From: Ailurus styani
Taxonomy: Eukaryota > Chordata > Mammalia > Carnivora > Ailuridae
Direction of reading: 5' to 3'
DNA length: 64,000 bases
Assembly: GCA_002007465.1 (NCBI GenBank)
Contig: LNAC01000739.1
Location: 359,570-423,569 of the forward strand
Shown here: piece after piece, positions 47,226 through 60,612 of the stretch
Position numbering within the stretch: the stretch's first letter is position 1
Layout of the letters: each line of letters begins with the position of its first letter
Program-made: the position numbers and the translations under genes
Notes under the pieces: generated by a model
Seen by the model: the letters and a program-made list of their open reading frames with translations, nothing else
The model's database searches: none
Told to the model about the DNA's origin: nothing

Positions 47226-49314
47226 ATCCAGAGTTAGAAGAAATATTTTCATTATGATGATTGGAGATGATTTCATGGAAATCATTACTACTGATCTTAT
47301 AGAAAGGCTAGATTTTTGACGAATTGGTATTGTAGCAGAGGAACGACAACTGTAGCTATAATGGGACTACAAAGTGCAAGACATATTCAGGTAATAGCAA
47401 ATTGTCCAAACTGAGCAGAACATAGACAGGTAATGGGAACAGTGCAGTTGGGAATGGGGCTTAGTTTATGCCGAGTTATTCTGGATACATTTCATATTCC
47501 TTATGTAGTTTCTTCCTCAGGTATTTTATATTTAATTGTGGAGCAAAAAGAAAAAAAAGTTAAAGGAAGAAGCAATTACTCATTTGCTAGTAGAGAGACT
47601 GCTCATTAGCAGAATCATGCATAATAAATGGATAGTAGTTGTGTGCCAAATTTCAAAGTAACAATAAAACCTTGCCTAACCTTTTTCTCAGTTTTGGATG
47701 AAAATGTTTGAACCAAACAGCTAAGACTGTTAGGCACTAATAAGAATATATAAGTGCTCTTATTTCATAGAGTTTTTCACTATTAGGAAACATGAATAAT
47801 AATATTATAAAAATGCCATGTACCTTCTCCTGTTCAACTTATCCTTACTGTGGCAAAGTGATTAGTATTGGGATGTCAGGGACAAAAACTTCTCTGCTGA
47901 TGAAGCAATTAAATGATGTGGAGGCTGTTTTCACCAGTGAAGGTGATAACCGTATGGAAGAAAGTGACAAAAGCATTAGTCCATGTCCATGGAACGCTCT
48001 TCAAAACAAAAACATGGGAAGCAAGATGCTTTCATGGACACTGTTTTTCATTACTGCCCTATCGGACTTCTGAAATTGATCCCCTTCAACAATCATGAAA
48101 TATAACAACAACAAAAGATAAAGTTGTTGGAGAATTTTAGTGTAATCAATTCGTTCCCATCTTGACCTACCTGACAGCATTGAAATTAGCCACCTGAGGT
48201 ATCATTAAATTCAGCCAACATCTAAATATAAATATTTTTGCTCCAAATTTTCAAATGAGATGGTAGTTTCTATATTTGTTTTATATTTTACTTATATTTT
48301 ATGAGATAGATTCAAACCCTCTTCAACAAATATTACATGCTAAGGACCTCATGGGTTATATTTAAAGTACATATTATGTTTTCATTTTTAAGGGCTCTGA
48401 CTATTCACAATGTGAGCTTAAACTTTGTTCTTCATTTAAATAAACAAGGAAGATTTAACATAGTCCCTGGCTATTCTTACATAACTATCCAAAGCAGATA
48501 TATATATATATATATGTATTTAATATTTTTAAAAAATTCACTTTAACTAGCTGACAGTTTTTTGAGACCCATAAGCTTTTCTCTGATTATTAGATTATCA
48601 ATGACCTTTGTCTGAATGACAATAAGAAATTCTAGAAGTCATCAGAAAAATAATTTTATTCTTATAGTATTTTTTCTCTTTTAGGAACCATTGCCTAAGT
48701 ATTACAACCTGTTCCCTACAGCAAAGTTTTTTCATTACATTTTTCTAGGCTTTCAACATCATTAGAAATGTGAATACTTAAATATGTAAATTTGTTTGAG
48801 CTTCTGTCATTGAAGATTTGAAAATGTCTAATTACTGATTTCAGTAACATAAAAGTTTGTTGAAAAAAAACATAAGAGGTTGTTGAACAAAAACTCTCAG
48901 TATCTTTTATTTCAGGTTTATCATCCTTATGCAATGAACTGATATTCAAGGCCCTTCTCCTGTATTATACACATTTATCTATTTATATAATCATTTCTCA
49001 ATTACGTTCCAGTGAATAATGAATTCTACATTCCTGTGATGTTTAACTAGAGTTTGAAAAAAAAATAAATCATGAAATGATTCCTTTCATTTTAAACTAT
49101 CTATATATTTCTTTCTGTTGATATCACTAAAAATTGTATTTATACAGTTAACTCTGTGTTTGGTTCAAAATAGCTTCTGCCTGGTTGAAAGATATCATTA
49201 GTCTGAATTATGATAACTTAATATGTTTATCAAATAACACTGGCTATCTGTGCCTATTGTAAATATGTTAATTTCACTTGCTGAAAATGATCCAGAATCT
49301 TGCAAGGGAAAAAC
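47226..49314. other. No recognised gene; holds one unexplained open frame
   Basis: A plus-strand frame at 47792-48073 (93 codons) has a relatively even amino-acid composition, with four Cys in its first 50 residues and an acidic middle part. I recognise no family, promoter or splice signal. A (TA)n tract lies at 48498-48515. The remainder is AT-rich. Confidence 0.45.
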
Positions 49315-49490
49315 AGCGTAGTATGTAAAAGTGCAGACTCGAGAACCAAACTCCACAGATTTGCCTTCTGGTTCTGCCACTTACTGGTTGTGTGACCTAG
49401 GACATGTTACTGATCCTCGCTGTCCCTCAGTATGTTTATGAGTAAAAAAATAAGTATGTTACATTATGAGAATTAAAAGAATATGTGTGA
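49315..49490 (-). mobile_element. MIR SINE, antisense
   Basis: 'aaaagtgcagactcgagaaccaaactccacagatttgccttctggttctgccacttactggttgtgtgacctaggacatgttac' followed by 'cctcgctgtccctcagtatg' is a clear MIR in reverse-complement order. The 60-codon minus frame overlapping it is spurious. Confidence 0.88.
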
Positions 49491-50479
49491 ATGTATATGG
49501 TATATGTATTTGTGTTTATATGTGTATTTATTTATAAACAGTGAAATCTAGAATATCTGGTTTCTTCAGCCATGGTTTCTATTGTTATTATTCATAGTTG
49601 TTTTTTCTTGCTTTAACTGCAAACCAAAGCTCAATTAGGAGCACCACTAATTCCCACAAAGTGCGCATATTAAAACTTTAGGGAGAAATCTCTAAAAATT
49701 TAAAACTTTGATATGATTATTTTAAAAAATGCTCTATCTATATGTAGATTAATGATCCCAGGTAAAAATGAAGAAAATAATTTCCTTTGAGGCTTGGAGT
49801 CTAGGATTAGACATTAAGAGAACAGTGTACTTGAGAAGCCTTTCAACCAAGACAAAGTGAGAGCGACACTTGCTCAAACTTCAAAGGTATTCATTACATC
49901 TTCTGAGACTTATGTATGGAGAGAATAAGGCTTATTTTATTTATGATAAATACAGTACATTTTCTTTAGTCACTAAGTATCACAAAATTGAAACAAATTC
50001 TCAGCTATAGTGCTATTTCACATTTCCAGAGGATACTGTCATTTTCTACATATTCTTCTGATCAGGTCTGCTTCTAATCTCCACATTTAATAGTTTTCCT
50101 ACTCTTCTCAAAACACTGAATCAGCTTTTTCTCACTCAGGCTCAGTGGATGGCCCTCACCTACCTCACAACAAAATGAAAAGTAACAATTCTTACCTCAG
50201 CTTCTGAACACCAAATCCTAACAGAACAATCCCTTCTATTATATGATATCTTTTCACATCCAATTTTCTTATTTAAACAGTATTTTTCTAGTGTTAGATA
50301 AAAATGTCACTTCTCTTTCCTGGAACAATGATGTGTCTCCTAGATTGATTTCTACTCAGTAGTACTTAAGACTGTTTACAAATGAAGCAAAACAAAAATT
50401 AAGCAAAACAAAATGTCAACACCACCAAAACAATCAACAGACAACCCAGACTACTACTTAATTCCTCTATTCTTCCAGC
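49491..50479. other. No recognisable gene or repeat
   Basis: AT-rich. No frame of note. Confidence 0.4.
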
Positions 50480-50880
50480 ACTTAGCTTTTTTTGCATAAT
50501 AAACTACCCACAAACTACTTAATGTTCTAAAAGAACAAACACTCATTATTTAAAAATTTTCAAGGTGACTGGGTGGTTCTTGTCTGGGTTCATTTCTCTG
50601 TGGCTGATGGTCTAGAGGACTTCACTCAAATATCTCAGAATCTCTGGCCTGATTATCCTCATGATTGGGTTCCTAGGTTGGGGTGACTCATGTCTGTTTT
50701 CTCATATTCCAATAGCATTGCCAGATGTTTATAAACTTTATGAATACAGCACTACCTTTGGAGATTGATTTCCTCACATTCCAGAGATAATCTGATGAGG
50801 TACTGCTCCATTGTGGTTGTATCAGAGGATCATAATGTAATACTGTTATTTGCACAAATATAATTTGAACAATCATGCAT
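50480..50880 (-). mobile_element. Probable MaLR LTR (MLT1-like), antisense
   Basis: 'ataaactacccacaaactacttaatgttctaaaagaacaaacactcattatt', 'gactgggtggttcttgtctgggttcatttctctg' and 'gactcatgtctgtt' recall the antisense MLT1 order ('acaaaccaccccaaaactta...tggctgggtggttctgg...'). Diverged. The 79-codon minus frame at 50688-50927 is not supported. Confidence 0.55.
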
Positions 50881-53800
50881 GATTTTATACCAGATAGCAC
50901 TCTCAAGAAAAATACATGACAAAACAAAAGTTGAACCTCACAAAAAAGCTAGACAATGGGTGGAGAATTGCCCTAAAATTGAGACACAGGACAGCTACTA
51001 CTGACAATTCCAAGACTAGAAGTATTTATAGTTGATCAACATTTTTACAACTTATGAAAACCTCTTTGTTAATGCCAGTTACAGAATGCCTTAAGAAGAT
51101 TTTACTTTGATTTCTGAATCAAATAAAAGCACTATTAGATCTCAGTAGCAGTATTCCCAAGTGTGAACACAATGCCTAAATCCTGCAGCCTAATCACAAG
51201 TGTAATTCAGGAAGTTCAGTTGAATGCAGCCCATGTTTTGGAAGGTACATGCAAATTAATTGTTTCTCAAATATATTAGCTAACATTAAGCAATCTAGAG
51301 AGATTAGCTTCTTCCTTTAAAAAATTTAGCATAAAAATATGAGCCTCAGGTATACAGAGAATTATAATAGAAATATAGTATTTCTATTATACTAGAAAGC
51401 AATACCAAGGAAGGAAATAGAACCACTAAAATATATATCAGTTCTCTCTTTCAAATTGACATTTGTCTTACAACTTCTTCCTGGAGACCCAGATCCCTGG
51501 TGAGTTAGTTTCCCTCTGTGGTGGGCCTGCCCTTCAATAAATTTATTCTTGTAATTTGAATATACTCTTACCTATCCCTGTCTAAACCTCCCATTTCCTC
51601 TTAGCTCAATGTTAAACTAAAGAAACAATATAATCACATTTTAGAGTAATGATAGGATTGCCAAACAGAAATTGAGCAGTAGAAAAGAGGCCTGGAAAAG
51701 TTGGGTTGTGCAAGACCGCAGAGTTAAGACTAAATGAGGACTGTAGACTAGTGCCTTTCCATTCAATTACACATTAACTTTATTGAAGTCCTAATAGTGA
51801 TCCTCCAAATGTGCTTCCCCTCTGGATTTTTGAGTTGTTTTTATCTTACAAAAGTCTTCTTGAGTTCAGTATATTTTTAACAAAAAGTGTCATTCATATT
51901 GTACTTCATGAGTCTTTCTTTGCTCACTCCAACCACGCACAATAACAGTTGTAGTCACATGAATATGAAATTATCCTCAGATCATTTTAAATACATAAAA
52001 TAATATATATTTGGCTGTAAATAAAATCAATTATATTGAAATGCAGTTGTTAAAACATAAAAAAATGTGATATGGTAACATGTTTTTACATGAACTAAAA
52101 AGAAAATGCATTTAAAATACTGGCAAAATATGAAGTCTATTGGTCAGATTGAATCAGAACATTATACTGTAGTCTTTGACTTAACCTCCCTCCACACATT
52201 GATTAAACAAAAACTGAAGTTAGGGAACACTGGAAAGCAGCATAGGAAAATGTGACTTTCTGTAACAATTGGTGGCTGAATAATGAAGAGGCATAGAGTT
52301 GCTCAGTGTTGGCCCACTATGTCACATGAGCTTCTATAGACAAGAAGACAGCAATCACTGTTATTTCAAAGCAGAAATGAGAGTCAATGTTATTTTAATA
52401 TAACATTGTAACATGATATATAACATAATATGAATGTATTTAATATTGTTCATAGCAAATTTATATATATATTTCCATTATTACTATAGTTTGATGCCTA
52501 CATTCACATAAAAGGAAATGCTACAGTAACTTAATAAAAAAAACAATGTAATTTGTTTTCTAAATTCTGACCTAATTCCAGATGTAAGATGCAAAATAGT
52601 AGTATCTAGAAATATCATCTATGAGGGTAGAGGCTGGACATTAAGAAGACATTTTTAAAGTAGAGAACTAATAGAATCATGGAGTTGAATGCTTATATTC
52701 AGGATTATGCAGGCCTTCAGAATGGGTGGTACTTTGAATAACACCAGTGTGATTGTTACGCTATTTTATAAGTTAAACTGAGGCAGGAGGAAATTAAAAG
52801 ATGGTTTATAATCAATACTGTACATTAAAATTTCAAAGAACATAATACACATTTTATGTTTTAAATTTAGTTGATCCTTTTTATAACTGTCCCTTTTACT
52901 TAATTGTACATGTCATTTTCTCACCTCATTCCTCTGCTCAATTCATAATTGTTCTTCTCCATGTTTACGGATAACGTCAGAAAAAAAAGTCATACATTTT
53001 GCCATCCTTCCAGTTAACTGCAATCCCAATAGCATAGATGTTCCAAAGCCACACATTTATTCTCCTTGCCCCAGTCTGAGTCAGAAACACATTGTCTCTC
53101 ACCTGCACTAATGAAATAATCTCCTGCTTTAGTGTCCTGATCTAATTAGACAATTAGTTAATTGGAATTAATTCATAGATCTCCCCATTTTAATCTAGCC
53201 TACATGGTTCTTATAAATCTTCCTAAAATAAAGATAAGCTTGTATTATTCACTGCACCATAGCAAAAGCTAACTCCAATTCCCAAATCAAACTCTTCCAT
53301 TATACTGCCCAAATTTATTGCCCCTAATCTCCTGAAGCCCCATATAACTCCCCAACTGATGTTTTCACTATTTTGATATGTGTTCTGTGATTTCTTCCTT
53401 TCAGTATGTTGATTCCACTGGTTTTGAAATCAACTCACCTATAATCACCTGAAAAAAATAAAACAGATGATACAAAGTCCAATTATCTTTGAATGTTTTT
53501 ACATATATTTGGCAGCACTAGAAAATATATCTAAAGCTAATTAAATTTCAATTATTTAACTAAACTTAATTTCACTTAAATCATTTTATTTAATGATCAA
53601 TTTGATGAATGGCTAATTTTAAAAAATGTTTGGGATTTAAAAAAATTCACTCACTGGAAAATTATTTTAAAAAGCAAGTATAATTTAAGTATAATTTTGA
53701 CTACACTATCATACAAATTGCTTACTTTGTGTGATTAAGAGCAAGTGAAAGTAGAAAAAAAGTAACTCTCATCCAAGTACACAACAATCTTTTCAGTCTT

Positions 53801-54086
53801 AAGACAGTAAAAGTTTGATAAACATAAAAAAAATTAAATTACCTTCAAACAGGTTTTACAAAAAGTTCCAAAGAAAACCTGAACAGATATTAAAACAGAA
53901 CAAGGTGACTGAATATAGATGAAATGTCATTAGATGCCTAGTCAAACCTATCATCAAGATAAATAATGCTTAAGTCTACTGGTATCAGGTAATCATTTTC
54001 TGTTAGCTGGTTTTGGGTGATTATGCTACTAAAAATTTCTGGCCTAGGGCACCTTTGTTTTCTCTCTGAATATTTAAATCCTATTT
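50881..54086. other. Longest stretch without an assignable repeat or gene
   Basis: About 3.2 kb of AT-rich sequence without frames above about 60 codons. A perfect 13-bp hairpin lies at 51363-51391, and an 8-bp inverted repeat (aatgttat / ataacatt) at 52387-52408. No gene, CpG-rich promoter or repeat family is recognised. Confidence 0.5.
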
Positions 54087-54101
54087 AAATTTCTAAGTCA
54101 T

Positions 54102-54298
54102 GGGTGCCTGGGTGCCTCAGTCCTTGAGCATCCGCTTCGGCTCAGGTCATAATCTCAGGGTCCTGGGATGGAGCCCCGCATCAGACTCCCTACTCTGCGG
54201 GAAAGCCTGCTTCTCCCTCTCCCACTCCCCCTGCTGGTGTTCCCTCTCTTGCTGTCTCTCTCTCTCTCTGTCAAAAAATAAATAAAATCTTAAAAAAA
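54102..54298 (+). mobile_element. CAN SINE, older subtype
   Basis: Head 'gggtgcctgggtgcctcag', body 'ccttgagcatccgcttcgg', B-box-like 'gggatggagccccgc', a CT block and an A tail. Flanks 'aaatttctaagtca' (54088-54101) and 'aaaattcttggtca' (54299-54312) are a diverged target-site duplication. The 61-codon frame at 54100-54285 is SINE. Confidence 0.94.
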
Positions 54299-54312
54299 AA
54301 AATTCTTGGTCA

Positions 54313-57184
54313 GGTACATCACTTCCATACAGTGGTCCCTGATTCCACCAGCCTGAAGTAATGTTTTTTTCTTGTCTCTACAGGTCAGTTTCACTTAGAT
54401 ACATGAAGTTGTCAGACAAATCACACTGACTCAGTGAGATATCTTCCAGTGTATTAATATGTAAATATGTGAATATCTCTCAGTTAGGAACCAACAGATT
54501 TTAGTCTATTATAAGAGATCTACTTTGAGTCAACCTATAACAACTACAAATCGTTAATCATATTATATGAGGAGAAAGGGGATGAGGACACTCTGAATTC
54601 CATTTTGATGAAGTCACCCAAAGCCCTTATTTCAATATTATCTTATACCTGTTACATACAATGCATAGTATAAACCACTGAAGGGCAAAGATTGCAACAG
54701 TGTTCATGATTATTGTCATGGACCAGTTTGACAATTTATCACACCCACACACAAAGTCGACTATATTGTTCTAGGTAATTCCTTCTCCTGGTAATAGTTA
54801 CATGTATATGTTTACACAGATTATGAACTCTACTATTTAAAGGACATGCAGATAGCTGGATCGCACCGTTAAGTGGTAATTAGTGCCTACTTTTAAGCAT
54901 ATCCCTTCCTATACACATCAGTCGGTAGTTGATTCATCCGGAAATAAAATCAATATAGATCACTAGATTTCATCTATAAAGAATATTGTCAAGTTGTCTC
55001 AAAACCTTTAGAAATAGTTCTCCTCAAGGACACTGACAGCACTAGGAACACCTGGTCTAAGATTTGATACTCAAGCTACTGTGATGTTTTCATCTGAAGA
55101 GCAAAGACCAACATGTCTGATCTAATAAATCTTCAATTTATTGACCATTCAAACTATTTAAAGAATAAGCCATGTTCTCTTTGAAATCCCACCCATAAGC
55201 CTGTTCTTTTTATTTGCTTAGTGGCTTCCATTTGTGAACTTTAAGTTTTATGTTAGGTATAATTCTAAGACTTTAAATCTGCCACTGGCCTTTAAATAAA
55301 GATCGGTGCTTATGAATTGGTTCCTTTAGCTAAAAATTACCCAAAAGGGGGAAGATTTTTCTATTGCTAAATATGATCGTCAGAAAGATAGCTGAGGAAA
55401 GGACATTGGCTAATTAATTGATCGACTGATTTTAATCTCAACCACAAGTGGAGCAACCACTAAACTGTTTGGATCTCTGTTTAAAAGGAGGCTGTCAGCT
55501 CAAATAAACTTTACATTTCTTGTCAGATTTAATATTTTACCAGGACCTTCATGAGACAGAAATTACATCTGTGACTGTACCTGTTAGAATTTCTCAGATT
55601 CAAATAAAATAAAATTTTATTCATGTCAAGGATATTCTATCCTCGTCTTCATTGACCATTTCTTCTCATTGGCATCAGTTGCCCAAATATCACCATCTTT
55701 AATATGTGAGCTGCTTTCTGTAGGAATTTTGAAGATCATTGCCTTTGGATCAGAACATTTTTAATTTTGTCTTACATATACATATACTTCTTTTGGAAAC
55801 TTAATATAAATGTCTTTTCTTTAACTTCCCCTTCTCCTTCATTGAACTTTGGCACCTGTAACCTGCTAATAAATGCTGGCCCCAGTTACCTTGCCTGTCA
55901 AGTATCTCAGAGGGAAAGGATAAATTGGCTCCTGGTAAAGAAACCTGGCAAATCCACCAGCAATACACTTTTACTCAGATCTCAATTCAAACCACAATAG
56001 TCAGCACTTAATGAATTGATATCACATTTTATGTCTTTCCAGACATCACTTGATGTTTCCTTGGTTGCTGGTGCTTTTAGAGATTTCCCTTGTTGATAAT
56101 GCTTTTGTGTTGTTACCAAGCCTAATTTGGCTTTTAGCAGAACCTTTGAATTTTTTATAATAAAGTCATTTACAGATGCCAGTAGATAAATTAGCACCAC
56201 AAATGCAGCTAAACTGCATAATCGCACCAATTGATTTTGTGTTAGCCTTCAAGATGTATAGATACCTGGTGGCATCTCTGTCAAAAGAAGGTAGTGAAAG
56301 CCAAAGTGCTTCAGTTTCCAGAAAACAGGGAAAGCATATCAAGGGACCAGGAAAAAAACCCCACAATTCTCCCAGTGAAACTCCTACCTGTTTATAGATG
56401 CTTAGCAGAGTGACATCACCTTGCTGTGACACTAGCATACAGGTGAAGACTGACATAAACACATAGACACACATGCAGATTTTTTTTTTCACACGCAGAT
56501 TCTTAAAGGAATACATGAGCATATAACATGAGCATCTATTACAAATAACTGCCGTAATTGACTTTGACTTTACTTATGAATTATCAAGGAAAAAATTAAT
56601 TGATATTTTAGTCAATAAAGATTTGGGTGGAATTTTTGTGATCTCCCCAAAAGATCTATGCTTCTTAGTATTAATAGAATATTAGAGGATTAATGGGACT
56701 GTTGTAGGATCTCCCCAAATTAACCCAAAGTACACAGTGCCTTCTTTTTATAGTTTAACAATTAGACAGTTCTATATTATATACTCTGAGATTGGAGCTG
56801 TGGAGTGGTATGGCTGGCTACTAGAAATGATCACATTTGAAATCTCTTGAGAAAAAAAATTGCATTTATAGTCTGTGTTATATAGAGAAAATCACATTAT
56901 TAGTACTTCTCATACTGGCTTTCCTTTGGGACTATCTGCACTAAATAATCCTGAAGTGTTTTTGAATCTAGTTTCTGGAGTACTTTTAAGTTATAGAATC
57001 ACTTTCCCTCAGACTAAAATGAATCTATTTATGGAAGTAAAGTGTCATTTGTTCAGAAAAAAATACCACAAAAAGATGAAGTAGATAGAAATAAACTACA
57101 AAATAAACTTTATACCTAATGTTTAAATACATAATTTTCATCATCAAATCTCTCTTAGTTTAATTCCTTACTATTCTAGAAATA
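54313..57184. other. No recognisable gene or repeat
   Basis: Short frames at 55767-56000 (+), 55982-56230 (-), 56166-56522 (-, 118 codons) and 56176-56397 (+) overlap in opposite directions and carry no domain I recognise, so none is called. Homeodomain-like TAATTAATT (55411) and RUNX-like accacaa (55441) motifs occur close together, but this is weak evidence of regulation. Confidence 0.45.
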
Positions 57185-57310
57185 GCATCTATAGTGGAAA
57201 GATGCAAAGCTTGGAAATTATATCAATTTATGTTTGAATTCCAGCTTTAATATTTTCTTGCTAGTTTACCTTTTAAATTCCCATATATGAGAATACTCAC
57301 CGTATATGTG
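57185..57310 (-). mobile_element. Possible MIR trace, antisense
   Basis: 'agatgcaaagcttggaaattatatcaatttatgtttgaattccagc' and 'agtttaccttttaaattccca...gagaatactcaccgta' weakly follow MIR order. Only tentative. Confidence 0.35.
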
Positions 57311-57809
57311 AGAATTAGTGTCACAAATTATTTCATGTAGTTTGGGACAAAAAAATACATACAACTGGTGCCATTTTCTATTATCCTATTCTTAAATAAA
57401 CAAAGCACGCAAAGTTGACACTATGTTGTGTTCCTTAGATCACCTTCTGGACTGAAGGAGTTATTTTCCTAGCTACTAGAAGTGCTCTGGATGGACAGTC
57501 CTTAACTTTTAGACTTCAGCTAAATGCAAGCCACCTTACCCAGGGTCCAGCTCCCCTCCCAGTGACAGCCTTCATTCAGTGACTGGTTAATGAAAAGTTC
57601 ATAAAAACCTAGCCACCTCCCTCCAAATACAGCAACTCTGAAGGGCTTTCTCAGCTTCATCCCATGAAGGGAGTGGCCTGATCCCCCATTCTAACTGTGG
57701 TATAATCTATCTTTCCCCTTTTTCATAGCTGTTTCCTTAAGTATTCCCCCCCTCCATCTGAGTCTGCTACCTAGAGAATATGAAACCTATAACCTGTTGC
57801 AAAGTCTCC
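57311..57809. other. No recognisable gene or repeat
   Basis: A slightly more GC-rich stretch (57440-57730) without a supportable frame. Confidence 0.4.
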
Positions 57810-59720
57810 TTTTTATATTTTATATTAGATTTCTTTTGGTTAGAGTTTTCATGGTATTTTTTCTATCATTATACTGTTAACCTTTCTATACCATTATATT
57901 GAAGAAGCATCTCTCTTAAGCAGCATATAATTTTGTTTTTATCCACTAATGTATTAAGTCCATTTATATTTAAGGTAATTACTTGATATATTTGGTTTCA
58001 TGATTATCTTTTTACTATTTGTTTTTATTTGGTTCTGTCAGTTTTGTTTGTTATTTTTCTTTTTCTTTTGGGTCATGTATTATTTACTATGTTTCCACAC
58101 TGTGAACTTGCCTATTATATATTATTTTCCTATTTTGACATTTTTAACTGTTGACTTCAACCAATAAAGATGATAGTCTTTTGATATATTCTATACAGTG
58201 CAAGGCGCTTAAAATACTTTCAATCCAATCTTTTCCCTCTTGCCTTTGTAATCTTATTCTTATATATTTTAGTGCTTGTGTTCTAAACTTCAAAAGGCAT
58301 AATTACTCTTGCTTTATATAGTCAATACTCTGTATTCACATCTGTATTATTCCTTTTGTTCTTCATTTTTGCCTTCATTTACATGTTTTCATGTGGGATC
58401 GATTTTTATCTGCTTGAAGAACTCCTTATTAGGTCTTCTCTCCTAATTTATCTTCTCTCCTATTTGTTTTTAGAACTATTTTTTCAGCTTTATTTTAAAA
58501 TGTCTTTTTGTTGGAGATTAAAACTGGTAGTTACTTCCTTTTTGTCCTTTAAAAGACTATTTTGTTACATTTTGGGTTCCTTCATTTCTGTTTAAAACTC
58601 AGTTACCGTTCTTACTTTGTTTCTTTAAAATAGTCTTCTTCCCCCCTCTGGCTACATATTTAAGATTCCTCTTCATTATGATTTTCAGCAATTTTATTAT
58701 CAGGTTCCTCAATGTAGTCTTCAAATTTATCTTGGTTAGAGTTCATGCTCCTTTACCCATCCTTAAATATATGCATTACATAGGCTTTGGGAAATTCTCA
58801 CACATTATCTCTTCAGATACTGGTTCTTCCCCGTGTACGCTTCTTCTCCCCGTGGAAATCCAGTCACATGCTGTGTAGCCTATTCTTTAAGTCCTGTAAG
58901 TACCTTACCCATCTTTTCTGTACTTTCAGTCCCTCTTTTTCCTGTTAGACCTCCACACTGTAATCTCCGAATAATGAATGGCATTTATATTAAAATTATT
59001 TTCTCTTAACTCCTGTAATTAGACTTACCTCTTGTGAGTCTATTTAAGTTATGTGGGTTTTTCCCTGCTTATTTAGGTGCCTCATTTATTTTTTTCTATG
59101 TCTGATTATTTTTTACAGAGGGCTAAATATTATAAGCTGTAAGATAATTAAACTTCTGTGTGTATTATCTTTCTTGATAAAAAATTTACTTTTGCCTAAT
59201 AGGTATCTGGTGTAAAGAAAGATCACCTTAATTCATTTCAGATTTAGTTAATTTGAAACTCAGTTTTAATATTGTTCTCTGTATAGTCCATCTTCTTCCT
59301 GGAATGTAGCTTTTAAGTGTCAAAACTGAAAGCCTGGGTTGATTACTCATTCTCCTCTACCTTGATGGGTCTCGAACAATCAATTTTTGTCTCCCTGTCC
59401 CCTTTACCATGTAAATGCTCCACTCAGCTTCTGTGTTTTTCAGTCTTTCAGCTACAGCTTGATAGATACCCACACAATGAGGGAAAAAAGACCTTCAGAA
59501 TGTCAAGCTCGTTTCTTGAAATTTCCCTTCTAGTCAAGATCTTGGTCCTTCAGCCTTGACCATCTTAGTAGTTTTCCAGTGTCTTCAAAGACACTGTTTT
59601 CTCTTGTTTTGTTTTTTTATTTTATTAAAATTTTCTAGGTGTTCTCAGCAGGAGGAATTGGGTATAAAAGTGGATCTACCATAGATAGTAGTTTCAGGCT
59701 TAACTCCTTTTTGTTTCTCC
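57810..59720 (-). mobile_element. Antisense old L1, 5'-type region, about 1.9 kb
   Basis: 'aagtccatttatatttaaggtaattacttgatatatttgg', 'cttttgggtcatgtattatttactatg', 'atatattttagtgcttgtg', 'ttttgtccttt', 'acacattatctcttcagatactggttcttccccg' and 'gattattttttacagagggctaaatattataagct' are antisense old-L1 landmarks in order. Frames at 58356-58595, 58678-58878 and 59317-59559 are shadows of it. Confidence 0.7.
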
Positions 59721-60239
59721 AGGACCTCGTAAAATGCTTGTCTCAGTAGTCATGCAATCAATATTTGTTAAATGATTTAAGGCAAGAAATAATATTTTGT
59801 TTCAAGAGAAAGGATAGTAATTCAGTTTTATTGTTGCTTAAGTTGTTAAGGATATAGCAATCAGCCGTAAGGCTGGTGTAGTAATCAGAGACTAGATTTT
59901 CAAGGGCTTTCCATGTGTTGAGACATTATTGTGAAAGGAATGGAAAACATCGATTTTCTTTCTTCTATACATTGCGGTGGAATCATCAATTATAGACCCT
60001 TGGTCAATAAGAACTTAATTTGGGTCCATGATGCACCACATATTATGTCAAAGTAGAAGCCAGGACCATAAATAGGATATTAGTTCTATCTTTAAGAGTG
60101 ATAGAGTTTATAAGACAATATAGGGAATAAAAAGTTTGATTTGGGTACAAAGAAGTTTAACATTCAAGTTTGTTGAAGTTCTTAAATGCAAGCAAAAGAA
60201 AGTGATCCTGGCAGATATAAAAACAATTGCCATTTATTA
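59721..60239. other. No recognisable gene; short L2-like end
   Basis: 'gtcatgcaatcaatatttgttaaatgattt' at 59748 resembles an L2/MIR terminus but is too short to define. Nothing else is recognised. Confidence 0.4.
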
Positions 60240-60612
60240 AAATAATACTGAATAACTCACAGATTCTCAGGGAGGCCAGGGAATCAGCTTCACTAATTAG
60301 CAATAATCATTTTCCATTTCATATTACTGGTCTGGCAAAACTGTCAAATCTCTCTTGGCCCCTTTCTTACAAGACATTTTTGATGGCATGTAGGGCTCAC
60401 CTAGATAATCCAAAATAGTCTTCCTATCTCAAGACCCTTAATCATATTTACAAAGACCCTTTTTCCATATATACATGTGAAAACACTTACACACACACTC
60501 TCTCTATATATAAATACATATGTGTGTGTGTGTGTGCATATAAATTTAAACATTTACAGGTCTAAGAGATTACGACCTAATAAATTTGAATGGTCATTAT
60601 TCAGCCTATTAT
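60240..60612 (-). mobile_element. MaLR LTR (MLT1-like), antisense
   Basis: 'ctcacctagataatccaaaatagtcttcctatctcaagacccttaatcatatttacaaagaccctttttcc' and the terminal 'tttgaatggtcattattcagcctatta' are the antisense of the characteristic MLT1 5' part ('taggctgaataatgg...gattatcc'). A microsatellite has expanded inside it. The 63-codon frame at 60227-60418 is a shadow. Confidence 0.75.
60497..60539. repeat. CT/TA/TG compound microsatellite
   Basis: 'ctctctctatatataaatacatatgtgtgtgtgtgtgtgc' inside the antisense LTR. Confidence 0.85.

Noticed and set aside
56166..56522. 118-codon minus frame starting with an apparently hydrophobic segment
   Set aside because: It overlaps a plus-strand frame (56176-56397) of the same kind. 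Neither shows a recognisable domain, and there is no exon structure.
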